A stretch of DNA of 20,095 bases from an uncultured Bacteroidales bacterium (GCA_937877465.1 CALFIT010000262.1:1-20095); one strand, 5' to 3'. Positions 6,892-14,312 are shown, counted from the first letter of the stretch. The notes: generated by a model not told the origin, from the sequence alone. Numbers and translations are program-made.

Positions 6892-9800
6892 TTATTTCAC
6901 CACAAATTTCTGTGTGTAGCCCGCAACGGTAATGAAATACATCCCTTTGGGCAATGACGACACATCAATTTGCTGGTTTTGGGCCGTGATTAGGCCTGCC
7001 AGCAGGGTTTGCCCCATCAGGTTGGTGATGCGGTAGGTTTCTGCTGGTAGAGACGCGATTAATCGCGTCTCTACAAAGAGAATGCCTTCGGTCGGATTGG
7101 GATAAACCGCAAAGGTCCCTGCGGTCCCAGAGCCTGTCGAAGGGGTCGAAGGACCGTTTTCGTCAACGCCCAAAACGACCTCCATTGGCGGCAGCACGAT
7201 GAAGTCGACCCAGGCACAGTCTTGTCCGCCTACGGCACCGCCGTCTTTCTCGTAGCTCCAGCTGAGGCGATGCTCGCCTTGCGGGAGTGTGTAACTCACT
7301 TTGGTCCAGTCGGTTTCGCCCGACCAACGTGCCATGCGGTCGTCGTCGACGTAGAACACGAGGAAGTCGTAACCGGCCTCGGTGGAGGTCTTCACATAGA
7401 AACTGACTTCGTTGTCGCACACAAACTCATAGTCGAGGCTCATGACGGCTTGGCTGCTGTGGTCCATAGGCAGGGTGTGGGCGCAATAGCCGCCCTCGAA
7501 GGCGCCGTTGCCGACGATTTCCCAACCGCCCTGGCCACTGAATTGCCAGTCGAACTTCGAGAAGTCGCCCGTCTCGAAGTCCTCGGCTTCGCAGTCCACG
7601 TTGACGAAATAGGAGTCGTAGACGACGTAATTCCCCGAGTAGGTGGCCAAGATGAGTTCGAAGGCCGTCGCTGTCCTGACACCGGCGATGCTGCACGTGA
7701 AATCGACGCTGAAATCGTCGCCGGGGAAGAGGTCGCCGACGCTGAAGACGTGTTGGTCGTAAACGATTTCGGGCGCGGAGCAAAAGACGGCAAAATGCGT
7801 GTCGGGGGCGAGGCTGTTGCCCGTGTTCTTGCCCGTGAAGTGCAGGCTGAGGGTCTCGCCATAGTCGGCCAGGCCGTTGCCATTGCCGTCCACTTCTTCC
7901 ATCACGGTGGCGACGGGTCCGAAGTCGGGGGCGTTGACCGTGATTTCGAAACTGCTCTCCCAAACGTCGCAGCCGCTGATGCAACTGACGACGAAGGGAA
8001 TCGCCGTTTGGTTGGGTATGTTGTCGCCGACCGTGAAAGCGAAGGCGTCGCTGAGGCTCACCGACCCGTAGGCGCCGACTTCGCCGATGGTGGCTTGGCT
8101 TTGTGTCACGGTGACGTACTCTTGCATGGGGCAATAGAGTTGTGCGGTCACGTCGAAAGCCGTGAGGTTGCCCACATTGCGGAACACGACGTTGAGGCTT
8201 TGGCTCTCGCCGAAGTCCACCTGGCCGTCGGGGTCGTTGAGGGTGTAGCTGTCGAAAAGCACATGGGCACAGTTGGTGTCGTCGAAGTTAAGTTCCAAAT
8301 GTTGCGGCCATCCGTTCATGCCAGTGATGTAGAGGTCGAGCACGTCGGTGTTGTTGACGGCGTTGAAGCGCAGCTCGGCTTCGCCGTTGTGGTCGGTCAC
8401 GGCCAAGGCAATCAGTTCTTCGCCCTTGAAGAGGCGGCAGGTGAAGTTATAGACGCCGTCGCCGGTGTCGTCTTTCACCGCAATGGGGATGCGATTGGTG
8501 CCGACGGGCAGGGTGGTGGCGCACTCGATTTCGGGCGTGAAAGGCTCGTCAAACCAAGTGCGGAGGGCCACGTCGCCCATGATGTTGAGGGCGTAGAACG
8601 TCCAGCGCAGCACGCCAATCTCGCCGTCGATGGTGATGAAAGGCGCGGTCTGTATCTTGCACTCCTTCAAGGCCTCGCCGAGGTTGGCCAAACGCTCGTG
8701 GCTGTGGGCGTCGATCAGCTCGCGGTGATAGTGGTTGGAGGGGCCGTCGCCCGACTGGTTGTACCAGCCATAGCGCGAGTTGCCCACTGCTGCCACGGCG
8801 CCCGTCGTGTTGACGACCATGCGCTCCAAGATGCAGTCGTCGGCAAAGTCGCCGCAGATGCAGCCTTGGCTCTTGAAAACGAAATAGTTGTGGTCGATGC
8901 CGTTGGCGCCTGCAAACAGGCTCGGCGTGATGTCCCAGTTGGACCATCCGGCCACATAGCTCGTGTTGGCGTGCCCGAAGTGGTTCACGTATTGGCAGCC
9001 GTCGTTGATGGCGTCGGCCAATTCGTCGGGGTCCCAGCTGTGGGTGGGCGTTTCGTAGACGCGCACGAAGTCGTAGTCTTCGGGATAGCCGTGGGTCGTG
9101 TAGCCGTTGAAGGTGCAGGTGCCCACGAGGCGTTCAAGGTCGGTGCTGGCATAAACGCCGCTGCCGAGGTGCTCGCCGGCCAAGATGGGCTTGCGGAACT
9201 CGCCCAAAACGGGCGCGGTGGAGTAGCTGAGCGTCTTGGAGAGGATGGTTTGCAGCTGGTTGGCGTTGTTGAAAGGCAGACGCGCCACCGACAGTTCGGG
9301 CAGCAAGTCGTCTTCGCCCACCTCGCCCCATTTGTTGTCGCCGTCGTCGTTGAGGGTGCCGTCGAGGCAGGCGTAGTAGGTGTCGGAAGGCACGTTGTCC
9401 TCGTAGCCTTCCTGGGCAAAGCACCAGAGGTTGCGGTAAGGCACCACGCCGACGTCGCCGCCCATCAGCACCATCGAGATGCCGTTGTTTTCGTATTCTT
9501 GGATGATGTAGTTGCGGATCTTTTCGGGGTTGTCGCGGCCTTCCATCTGGCTGTAGATGTCTTCGATGGTCGCCACGCGCACCCGCAGGCCCTGACCGGC
9601 ATAGAGCGCGATGTAATCCCCGAAGCTGTTGGCGTATTGTTGGGCCGTGACGATGAGGATCTCGTAGCTCGGGAGGGCACCGTCGCGGCGGCTGTAGCTT
9701 TCCATCATCTCGGCGTTGTGCGCCAAGCGCGAGATGCTGTTTCTCGTCTCGGGACGCAGCCAGAGCTTACGGCTGTTGTCGGAGCGCGAGGCTTGGTAGT

Positions 9801-10305
9801 CGACGGTCACGGTGACCGTTTGGGCGTAGCTGACCTTGCCCAAGGCGGGGACGTAGCGCACCGGCGTGAAGCCGCCGAAGGCAAACGAGACGCCGTTGAG
9901 CAGCTGTGTGTTGACGTTGCCGAAGTCCTTGGCGGGATAGCTTTCGGTGGAGCGGTAGAGGGCTTCGTTTTTCTCGAAAACGGCAGGGCTGTCGTCGGAG
10001 ATGGGGCGCGACATCTGCGCAGGCATCAGGTCGTAACGGCCTTCCAATTCGGCGAAGTCGCCCAAAGCCACATGGATGGCGGTGGCTTCGGTGTTGGGCG
10101 GCAGCATCAGGCTGACGCTCTGCCAAGGCAACAGCGGCTCGCCAACGGTGCCGTTGGAGATGCAGCCGTCAAACAAAAGCGTCTGGTATTCACCGACTTG
10201 CAGCACATTGGGCTGGCTAAAATGATAAACATGTTCGATGCTTTGCGCCGTGGCGAAGAGGCTTGCGGCAAGCATGAAAAACAAGGTAATGCTGGCTTTT
10301 TTCAT
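6892..10305 (-). CDS. C25 (gingipain-like) cysteine peptidase 2 with adhesin modules and T9SS sorting domain
   Basis: A 1137-residue secreted multidomain protein. Order: signal peptide (1-20); propeptide (~21-205, sharing L-P-W-Q-S-V-S-L-M-L-P with both paralogues); C25 catalytic domain (~214-560) with G-G-D-V-G-V-V-P-Y-R, His445 (F-G-H-A) and Cys482 (Q-G-C-I-C-G-D-F); an Ig-like segment; two CARDB-like repeats that each open with a G-N-G/D-G-Q ... D-Y/F-G-E motif; a cleaved-adhesin/jelly-roll domain (~925-1045, starting E-D-F-E-T-G-D-F, ending D-C-A-W-V-D-F-I-V-L-P); and a T9SS type A sorting domain (last ~70 residues, Y-P-N-P-T-E-G ... G-M-Y-F-I-T-V). It should act at the cell surface or outside the cell. 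Oddities: the linker and sorting domain contain two dispersed repeats read in frame (7047-7074, 7114-7164), and the 3' end is nearly co-linear with that of the neighbouring BspA-like gene. No clear terminator was seen at 6821-6891. Confidence 0.93.
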   Translation of the reverse strand: MKKASITLFFMLAASLFATAQSIEHVYHFSQPNVLQVGEYQTLLFDGCISNGTVGEPLLPWQSVSLMLPPNTEATAIHVALGDFAELEGRYDLMPAQMSRPISDDSPAVFEKNEALYRSTESYPAKDFGNVNTQLLNGVSFAFGGFTPVRYVPALGKVSYAQTVTVTVDYQASRSDNSRKLWLRPETRNSISRLAHNAEMMESYSRRDGALPSYEILIVTAQQYANSFGDYIALYAGQGLRVRVATIEDIYSQMEGRDNPEKIRNYIIQEYENNGISMVLMGGDVGVVPYRNLWCFAQEGYEDNVPSDTYYACLDGTLNDDGDNKWGEVGEDDLLPELSVARLPFNNANQLQTILSKTLSYSTAPVLGEFRKPILAGEHLGSGVYASTDLERLVGTCTFNGYTTHGYPEDYDFVRVYETPTHSWDPDELADAINDGCQYVNHFGHANTSYVAGWSNWDITPSLFAGANGIDHNYFVFKSQGCICGDFADDCILERMVVNTTGAVAAVGNSRYGWYNQSGDGPSNHYHRELIDAHSHERLANLGEALKECKIQTAPFITIDGEIGVLRWTFYALNIMGDVALRTWFDEPFTPEIECATTLPVGTNRIPIAVKDDTGDGVYNFTCRLFKGEELIALAVTDHNGEAELRFNAVNNTDVLDLYITGMNGWPQHLELNFDDTNCAHVLFDSYTLNDPDGQVDFGESQSLNVVFRNVGNLTAFDVTAQLYCPMQEYVTVTQSQATIGEVGAYGSVSLSDAFAFTVGDNIPNQTAIPFVVSCISGCDVWESSFEITVNAPDFGPVATVMEEVDGNGNGLADYGETLSLHFTGKNTGNSLAPDTHFAVFCSAPEIVYDQHVFSVGDLFPGDDFSVDFTCSIAGVRTATAFELILATYSGNYVVYDSYFVNVDCEAEDFETGDFSKFDWQFSGQGGWEIVGNGAFEGGYCAHTLPMDHSSQAVMSLDYEFVCDNEVSFYVKTSTEAGYDFLVFYVDDDRMARWSGETDWTKVSYTLPQGEHRLSWSYEKDGGAVGGQDCAWVDFIVLPPMEVVLGVDENGPSTPSTGSGTAGTFAVYPNPTEGILFVETRLIASLPAETYRITNLMGQTLLAGLITAQNQQIDVSSLPKGMYFITVAGYTQKFVVK
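7047..7074. repeat. Perfect 28-bp palindrome inside the sorting domain of C25 peptidase 2
   Basis: GTAGAGACGCGATT is followed directly by its exact reverse complement, with no loop. It is read in frame as V-E-T-R-L-I-A-S-L-P, between the Y-P-N-P-T-E-G motif and the R-I-T-N-L-M-G-Q motif of the T9SS domain. From memory, GTAGAGACG...CGTCTCTAC palindromes are abundant dispersed repeats in cyanobacteria and some Bacteroidota; this was not checked. Confidence 0.85.
7114..7164. repeat. 51-bp dispersed repeat, copy 1 (linker of C25 peptidase 2)
   Basis: This segment matches 10599-10649 at 47 of 51 positions. Its core contains GAGCCTGTCGAAGG, related to the CCTTCGACAGGCTCAGG motif common as a dispersed repeat in many bacteria (from memory). 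In frame on the minus strand it codes for the linker D-E-N-G-P-S-T-P-S-T-G-S-G before the sorting domain. Confidence 0.7.
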
Positions 10306-10317
10306 TGCAAAAGAGTT

Positions 10318-10358
10318 TTGTTAGGCCGCAAAGATACATTTTTTTTGCGGCCTAACAA
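10318..10358 (-). terminator. Inverted repeat, probable terminator of the BspA-like gene
   Basis: A 15-bp perfect stem: TTGTTAGGCCGCAAA (10318-10332 on plus) pairs with 10344-10358 around an 11-base loop. It lies 21 bases after the stop codon of the BspA-like gene (10380). The minus-strand sequence after the stem (AACTCTTTT) is only weakly T-rich, so termination may be incomplete. The same bases carry the promoter of C25 peptidase 2. Confidence 0.6.
10329..10358 (-). promoter_or_regulatory. Promoter of C25 peptidase 2 within an inverted repeat
   Basis: On the minus strand TATCTTTG (plus 10329-10336) is an exact TAnnTTTG box, and TTG (plus 10356-10358) lies 19 bases upstream as a -33 element. 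The -33 is in one arm of the 15-bp inverted repeat, and the -7 runs from the loop into the other arm. The start codon is 23 bases downstream of the -7 box, so the leader is very short (roughly 15-20 bases). Confidence 0.6.
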
Positions 10359-10379
10359 TTGCAATGGAAAAAACATCAA

Positions 10380-12617
10380 TCAACGCACCACAAATTTCCG
10401 CGTTTCGCCCGCAAAGGTGATGAAATACATTCCTTGCGGCAACGCTGAAACGTCAATTTGTTTGGTTTCAGCCGTGATTTGGCCTGTTAGCAGGGTTTGG
10501 CCTATGAGGTTGGTGATTCTGAATGCAGAATAAGGAATGCTGAATGCGGAATGATGAATAGTAAGAACGCCATCGGTGGGGTTAGGATAAACCGTCAAGG
10601 TCCCTGCGGCTCCTGAGCCTGTCGAAGGGGTCGAAGGGCCGTTTTCGTCCACGCCGTGCAATTCGTCATAAATCGCGTCGCAGTCCTCGTCGCCGTATTT
10701 GAACACCAATTCGCCTTCGGTCCAATAGCAGCGCATGCCTTCCACGCGGATGCCGTCGCCGTTGTCCATCAGCCGCTCGGGGAAGAAGCTGGTGAGGTGG
10801 CCGATGTCGCACACGATGGTGCCGCTGAAGAGGTCGTTAGCGTCGCTCACTTGCAGCATCCTGAACGACCGGCCTTCGTAGAGATAGTGTTCCACCGCGT
10901 CCACGTGCATCGTTAGCGTTTCCGTGCCGACCTTGATGACCCAACTGTCGCCTTCTTGGGCACCAAAGTCGTACAGTACGGTAAATTCCTCCAAGGTCTT
11001 GTTCCACCAATACAGCTTGCCGTCGCGCTCGTAGACGTATTCGTGCGTCACGTCTTGATGCAATCCCTTGTCGTAAAGCGTGTTGATTTTCACGAGGATA
11101 TGCGAAGGCTCGTCGTTAATAATGGTGTCGCCCGCCTGATACATGTATTGGTAGGTGATGCTGCCGTTCTCGTTTTGGATTTCGTAGTACCATTCATAAC
11201 ATATGACATCTTCGATAAAGTTCTGGAAGTATTCCCAATTTGGCGCATTTTGGTAAGCCTCCTTGCTGCCCATCGGCACGTGGATGGGAATATCGGGGTC
11301 GTAGAAATAAACAGAGGCATAGCCATTGAAAGCTTGTTCTGCCAATTCTGGAGGGATGGGATTGTAGGAATAGATTTCGGCGAAACGTGTGTTTCTGAAA
11401 GCGTGGTTTTCGATACGGTTGACTGAGGCAGGTATCCGCAGAACGCCGGTAAAATTCTCACAACCCGAAAAGGCTGCCGCATCAATACGAGTCAAATTGT
11501 TGCTCAAGACAAGATCGGAGAAAAGGCAATCGTAGAAAGCCCAAGGATATAAGACTGTCACTGAGTTGGGAATGACCAATTCACCAGTAAGTCCTGAATC
11601 ATAGAAGACACCGTGATCAATGAGAGTTAATGATTCTGAAATCTTTAGTTCCCCTGTAAGGTATTGGCAGTGCGAAAAGGCACCTTGCCCTATTTGGGTT
11701 ACACTGTTTGGGATGAGAAGCGAACCCGATAGATTGCTATAAGCGAAGGCGAAAGCACCTATTGTGTCCAACGAATCGGAAAGTGTGAGTGTGCCCGAGA
11801 AAAGGCTTGACTGGAAAGCATAGTCGCCGATGGACTTGACGGAATTGGGAATCACGAGGTCGCCACCATCGCCGGCACCGTTAAAGGCATTTTCGCCGAT
11901 AGCCACAATATCATCCGGGATGACGGTGTTTTTGCAACCCAAAAACAGCGTTTTGTCGTCCCTCGTAATGATGGCATTGTTTTCGGCATAGAAACGCGGA
12001 TTGTTGTCGTCGACCGTGATGGTTTCCAATGCAGGCTCCAATGTGAACACACTTGCAAAAACGGTCGTGAGGGAAGAGGGAAAATGCAGCGAAGTCAAAG
12101 AAGAGCAATCGCTGAAGGCGTCATGGAAGATTGTGGTTAAAGTATTGGGAAGACTTATTGCAGTGATGCCGCTACAGGATTTGAAAGCGCTATGCCATAT
12201 CGTGACGACACCTTCTTGCAATTCAACGACATTCAATCCAGTACACGCGTAAAAGGCTTGTTCGCCAATCTCGGTGATACTACCAGGGACGACTATTGTT
12301 CCCGTCAAGCCGTCACATTCAAAAAAGGCGGCATCGTCAATAGCGGTCACGGTGTAGGTCTCGCCTTCGTAATTCACCGTTGAGGGCAGGGTCATGCTGC
12401 CTTGAGGCTTTTCGTAACCTTCCCAATAGTTAGTCCCCCAAAAAGGTTCTGGGTTATTGGGATAGGTAACTTTAGCGGTCTTTTGCTCCTCATCGGTGAT
12501 GATGTAATAAAGTGTCTGGCCTGTTTCGCATACGGCTGAGAAGTCAAAGTTGTCTTGCGCCTCAAGGATGCCAAGGCAGCCGAGGCAAATCGCTAATGTT
12601 AATGCTAATCTTTTCAT
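10380..12617 (-). CDS. BspA-like leucine-rich repeat surface protein with T9SS sorting domain
   Basis: A 745-residue secreted protein. A signal peptide (M-K-R-L-A-L-T-L-A-I ... L-E-A-Q) is followed by a short N-terminal region and, from about residue 95 to 430, a series of LRR_5/BspA-type repeats of the form I-P-N-S-V-x-x-I-G-x-x-A-F. A non-repeat region rich in Tyr/Trp follows (~450-665), then a T9SS type A sorting domain (Y-P-N-P-T-D-G ... G-M-Y-F-I-T-F). BspA-like proteins of oral and gut Bacteroidota bind host proteins or other bacteria; binding here is inferred from family only. The linker D-E-N-G-P-S-T-P-S-T-G-S-G and sorting domain closely match those of C25 peptidase 2 downstream, although the rest of the two proteins is unrelated. 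The repeat segment is less GC-rich than neighbouring genes, which may point to a different origin. The ATG at 12615-12617 is preceded by an AT-rich leader without a recognisable -7 box. Confidence 0.92.
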   Translation of the reverse strand: MKRLALTLAICLGCLGILEAQDNFDFSAVCETGQTLYYIITDEEQKTAKVTYPNNPEPFWGTNYWEGYEKPQGSMTLPSTVNYEGETYTVTAIDDAAFFECDGLTGTIVVPGSITEIGEQAFYACTGLNVVELQEGVVTIWHSAFKSCSGITAISLPNTLTTIFHDAFSDCSSLTSLHFPSSLTTVFASVFTLEPALETITVDDNNPRFYAENNAIITRDDKTLFLGCKNTVIPDDIVAIGENAFNGAGDGGDLVIPNSVKSIGDYAFQSSLFSGTLTLSDSLDTIGAFAFAYSNLSGSLLIPNSVTQIGQGAFSHCQYLTGELKISESLTLIDHGVFYDSGLTGELVIPNSVTVLYPWAFYDCLFSDLVLSNNLTRIDAAAFSGCENFTGVLRIPASVNRIENHAFRNTRFAEIYSYNPIPPELAEQAFNGYASVYFYDPDIPIHVPMGSKEAYQNAPNWEYFQNFIEDVICYEWYYEIQNENGSITYQYMYQAGDTIINDEPSHILVKINTLYDKGLHQDVTHEYVYERDGKLYWWNKTLEEFTVLYDFGAQEGDSWVIKVGTETLTMHVDAVEHYLYEGRSFRMLQVSDANDLFSGTIVCDIGHLTSFFPERLMDNGDGIRVEGMRCYWTEGELVFKYGDEDCDAIYDELHGVDENGPSTPSTGSGAAGTLTVYPNPTDGVLTIHHSAFSIPYSAFRITNLIGQTLLTGQITAETKQIDVSALPQGMYFITFAGETRKFVVR
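10516..10560. repeat. ATTCTG-AATG-CAGAAT element inside the sorting domain of the BspA-like gene
   Basis: A 6-bp inverted repeat (10516-10531) is followed by spaced AATGC/AATG units. It is read in frame as H-S-A-F-S-I-P-Y-S-A-F-R-I, filling the same slot of the sorting domain as the 28-bp palindrome does in C25 peptidase 2. Its core differs by one base from the element at the ppdK stop codon (309-324, minus strand). Confidence 0.6.
10599..10649. repeat. 51-bp dispersed repeat, copy 2 (linker of the BspA-like protein)
   Basis: It matches 7114-7164 at 47 of 51 positions and codes for the same D-E-N-G-P-S-T-P-S-T-G-S-G linker. The core here is the more canonical CCTGAGCCTGTCGAAGG. The other two C25 genes lack this linker. 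Confidence 0.7.
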
Positions 12618-12662
12618 AGCTGTAATTATTTGATTGTTAATTGTTTGATTTCTTTTTTTTTG

Positions 12663-12809
12663 TCACAAAACCAACAAAACTCACAAAACCACATTTGGTT
12701 TGGGGAAAGCGGCCAACCGGCCCGCTTTCTGGTGGCAACGCGGTTGCGTGCCGCCACACGCTTTTCTTTGGTCTTATTCATTGTTTTGCAGGTTTTGTAT
12801 GTTTTGTGA
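12663..12809. repeat. 147-bp structured inverted-repeat element between two genes
   Basis: The outer arms are 12663-12690 (TCACAAAAC-N2-ACAAAAC-N3-CAAAAC on plus) and 12781-12809, its inverted, imperfect copy (about 23 of 28 bases). Between them are two GC-rich hairpins: 12705-12729 (GAAAGCGG/CCGCTTTC with a bulged C and an AACC loop) and 12732-12757 (GTGGC/GCCAC closing an inner ACGC-GGTT-GCGT). The element starts directly at the stop codon of the regulator gene. No transposase is present. It could be a MITE-like repeat, a complex terminator, or a structured RNA. It fills most of the 192-base gap. Confidence 0.6.
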
Positions 12810-14282
12810 TTAAACAGCATTCACGATTTCCTCAAATGAGCGGTTGTCATCCCCGAGGTCCATCTTTTTCTGTTTTATCCTTGTCTTGCGTTTGTAGTAG
12901 GAGTCGGTTTGGGTATCGAGTAGGATGGAGATCACTTGGTTGGAGAAGCCGTTTTTGGAGAGGCAGCAGATGCGCACGTCCCATTGACTGAGTTTGGGGT
13001 AGAGCTGCAACAGCCGTTGCGAGAAGCCGTCGAAGATGAGGTCGGTGAGGCTGATGAAGTCGTTCCAGTCGTTGTCGGTCAGCTCGAAGTTGAGCGAGTC
13101 GTTGTTGATTTCCTCACTGAGGGCTTGGGCGGTGGCCATGACCTTGTTGCGCATCATGATTTTCTGGATCGACATTAGGTCCTTCGGCGGAAGGTTCTGC
13201 TGATTACGCCGCAACTCGTCGTTGGTGCGGATGAGGGTCTCCATGTCGCTCACCAACTCGTGGATGCGGTTTTGGTCGCGCTCCACCTGCCGCCCGAAGC
13301 GTTCCATCTCCAATTTGTTGTCGCTGATTTTCTTCCTCACAATCAGCAAAATGACGAGCAAGGCAATCACAGCCAAGGCGATAATCAAGTAGAGCTTCAG
13401 GTCGCGGGTGCGGTGTAGGCTCTCCAACTCGCTTTGTTGGGCTTTCAGCTCGTATTCCGACTTGATTCTTTGGATGTTCTCGTTGGCGTGTTCCGCGTCG
13501 GCTTCCATCATGTTCGACGTGAACAGCTTGTGGTATTGCACCGCCTTTTGGTAGTCGCCCTCGCTTTCGGCGATGGCGTAAAGCGTTTGGTAGACCGACA
13601 TTTTCAGTCCAGCACGCTCGCTGCGGAGGGCCTCGTTCAAAAACGATTTCGCCTTGTCGTTCTCGCGCGTGTAATAATAGAGGATGCCCAAGGTCATGTG
13701 GGCGATGTCGGTGTCGTTGTCGCCGAGGCCGATTTCCAAGGCTTGGTTGACGCTCTCGATGCCTTTGGCGAAGTTGCCCGTCTCCATGTAGTAGTCGCGG
13801 CCCATCTCAAGGTAAAGGTCGGCGAGCATGGCCTCATCGTCGATGAAGGTGGCGATGCGGAAGGCTGAGTCGTAGTATTGCTTGGCTTGGGTGTACTGTT
13901 CTTGCGCCCGCACGGCGCGACCGCTGTTGCGGTAGGCGGTCATCATGCCGGTGGAATCGGCGGTCTGCTTAAAACAAGTTAGTGCCTGCTGGTGTTGCAT
14001 GAAGGTCTCCTCGAAAAGGCCGTGCTTGAGGTACATGGCACCGAGGTTGTCGCAGAGTTGGCCTTCCAATTGGACCGTTTCGGACGTCTTGTCAGAACGT
14101 TGCACCAAGGCTAACCCTTGCAGGAACTTCTCGGCGGCCTCTTCGGAGCGGCGTTGCTCGCGTAGTTCCACACCTTCTTTATATATGGCTTGGGCCTGTT
14201 CCAAGCGTTTCGTGGCGCTGTCGCAGGCGGCCAGTGCGAGGACGGCTGTCATTAAGATAAGTGTTCTCAGATTCTTGTTCAT
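12810..14282 (-). CDS. TPR-containing membrane-bound HTH regulator with lipobox
   Basis: A 490-residue protein. The N-terminus has a lipoprotein signal (L-A-L-A-A-C, Cys20, followed by Asp). About five to six degenerate TPR units follow (~25-255, e.g. A-M-L-A-D-L-Y-L-E-M-G-R-D-Y and A-H-M-T-L-G-I-L-Y-Y-Y), then a transmembrane helix at 297-316, a coiled coil (~318-360), and a C-terminal helix-turn-helix-like segment (~432-475: L-S-Q-W-D-V-R-I-C-C-L ... S-N-Q-V-I-S-I-L-L-D-T ... Y-Y-K-R-K-T-R-I). The layout implies a periplasmic TPR sensor and a cytoplasmic DNA-binding end, like other Bacteroidota TPR/LuxR-like regulators. It is a plausible controller of the adjacent surface-protein genes, but no target is shown by the sequence. 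The HTH is divergent, so DNA binding is not certain. A promoter is proposed at 14429-14457, leaving a ~140-base leader that contains the 96-bp inverted repeat. Confidence 0.85.
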   Translation of the reverse strand: MNKNLRTLILMTAVLALAACDSATKRLEQAQAIYKEGVELREQRRSEEAAEKFLQGLALVQRSDKTSETVQLEGQLCDNLGAMYLKHGLFEETFMQHQQALTCFKQTADSTGMMTAYRNSGRAVRAQEQYTQAKQYYDSAFRIATFIDDEAMLADLYLEMGRDYYMETGNFAKGIESVNQALEIGLGDNDTDIAHMTLGILYYYTRENDKAKSFLNEALRSERAGLKMSVYQTLYAIAESEGDYQKAVQYHKLFTSNMMEADAEHANENIQRIKSEYELKAQQSELESLHRTRDLKLYLIIALAVIALLVILLIVRKKISDNKLEMERFGRQVERDQNRIHELVSDMETLIRTNDELRRNQQNLPPKDLMSIQKIMMRNKVMATAQALSEEINNDSLNFELTDNDWNDFISLTDLIFDGFSQRLLQLYPKLSQWDVRICCLSKNGFSNQVISILLDTQTDSYYKRKTRIKQKKMDLGDDNRSFEEIVNAV

Positions 14283-14312
14283 TGCTCTATGTTTTATTCA
14301 GGCTTTTCGTCC

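Noticed and set aside
7222..10533. Very long plus-strand open frame (1103 codons) opposite C25 peptidase 2, with similar long plus-strand frames opposite ppdK, C25 peptidase 1 and C25 peptidase 3.
   Set aside because: The predicted proteins are Val/Ala/Gly/His-rich with no recognisable domain. They arise because GC-rich codon use on the minus strand suppresses stops on the antisense strand. The minus-strand genes have signal peptides, catalytic motifs and family-like lengths.
12626..12820. Small minus-strand frame of 64 codons between the regulator and the BspA-like gene.
   Set aside because: It is low-complexity (H-K-T-Y-K-T-C-K-T ...) and is entirely the translation of the 147-bp inverted-repeat element. 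It also overlaps the end of the regulator gene and shows no coding signal.
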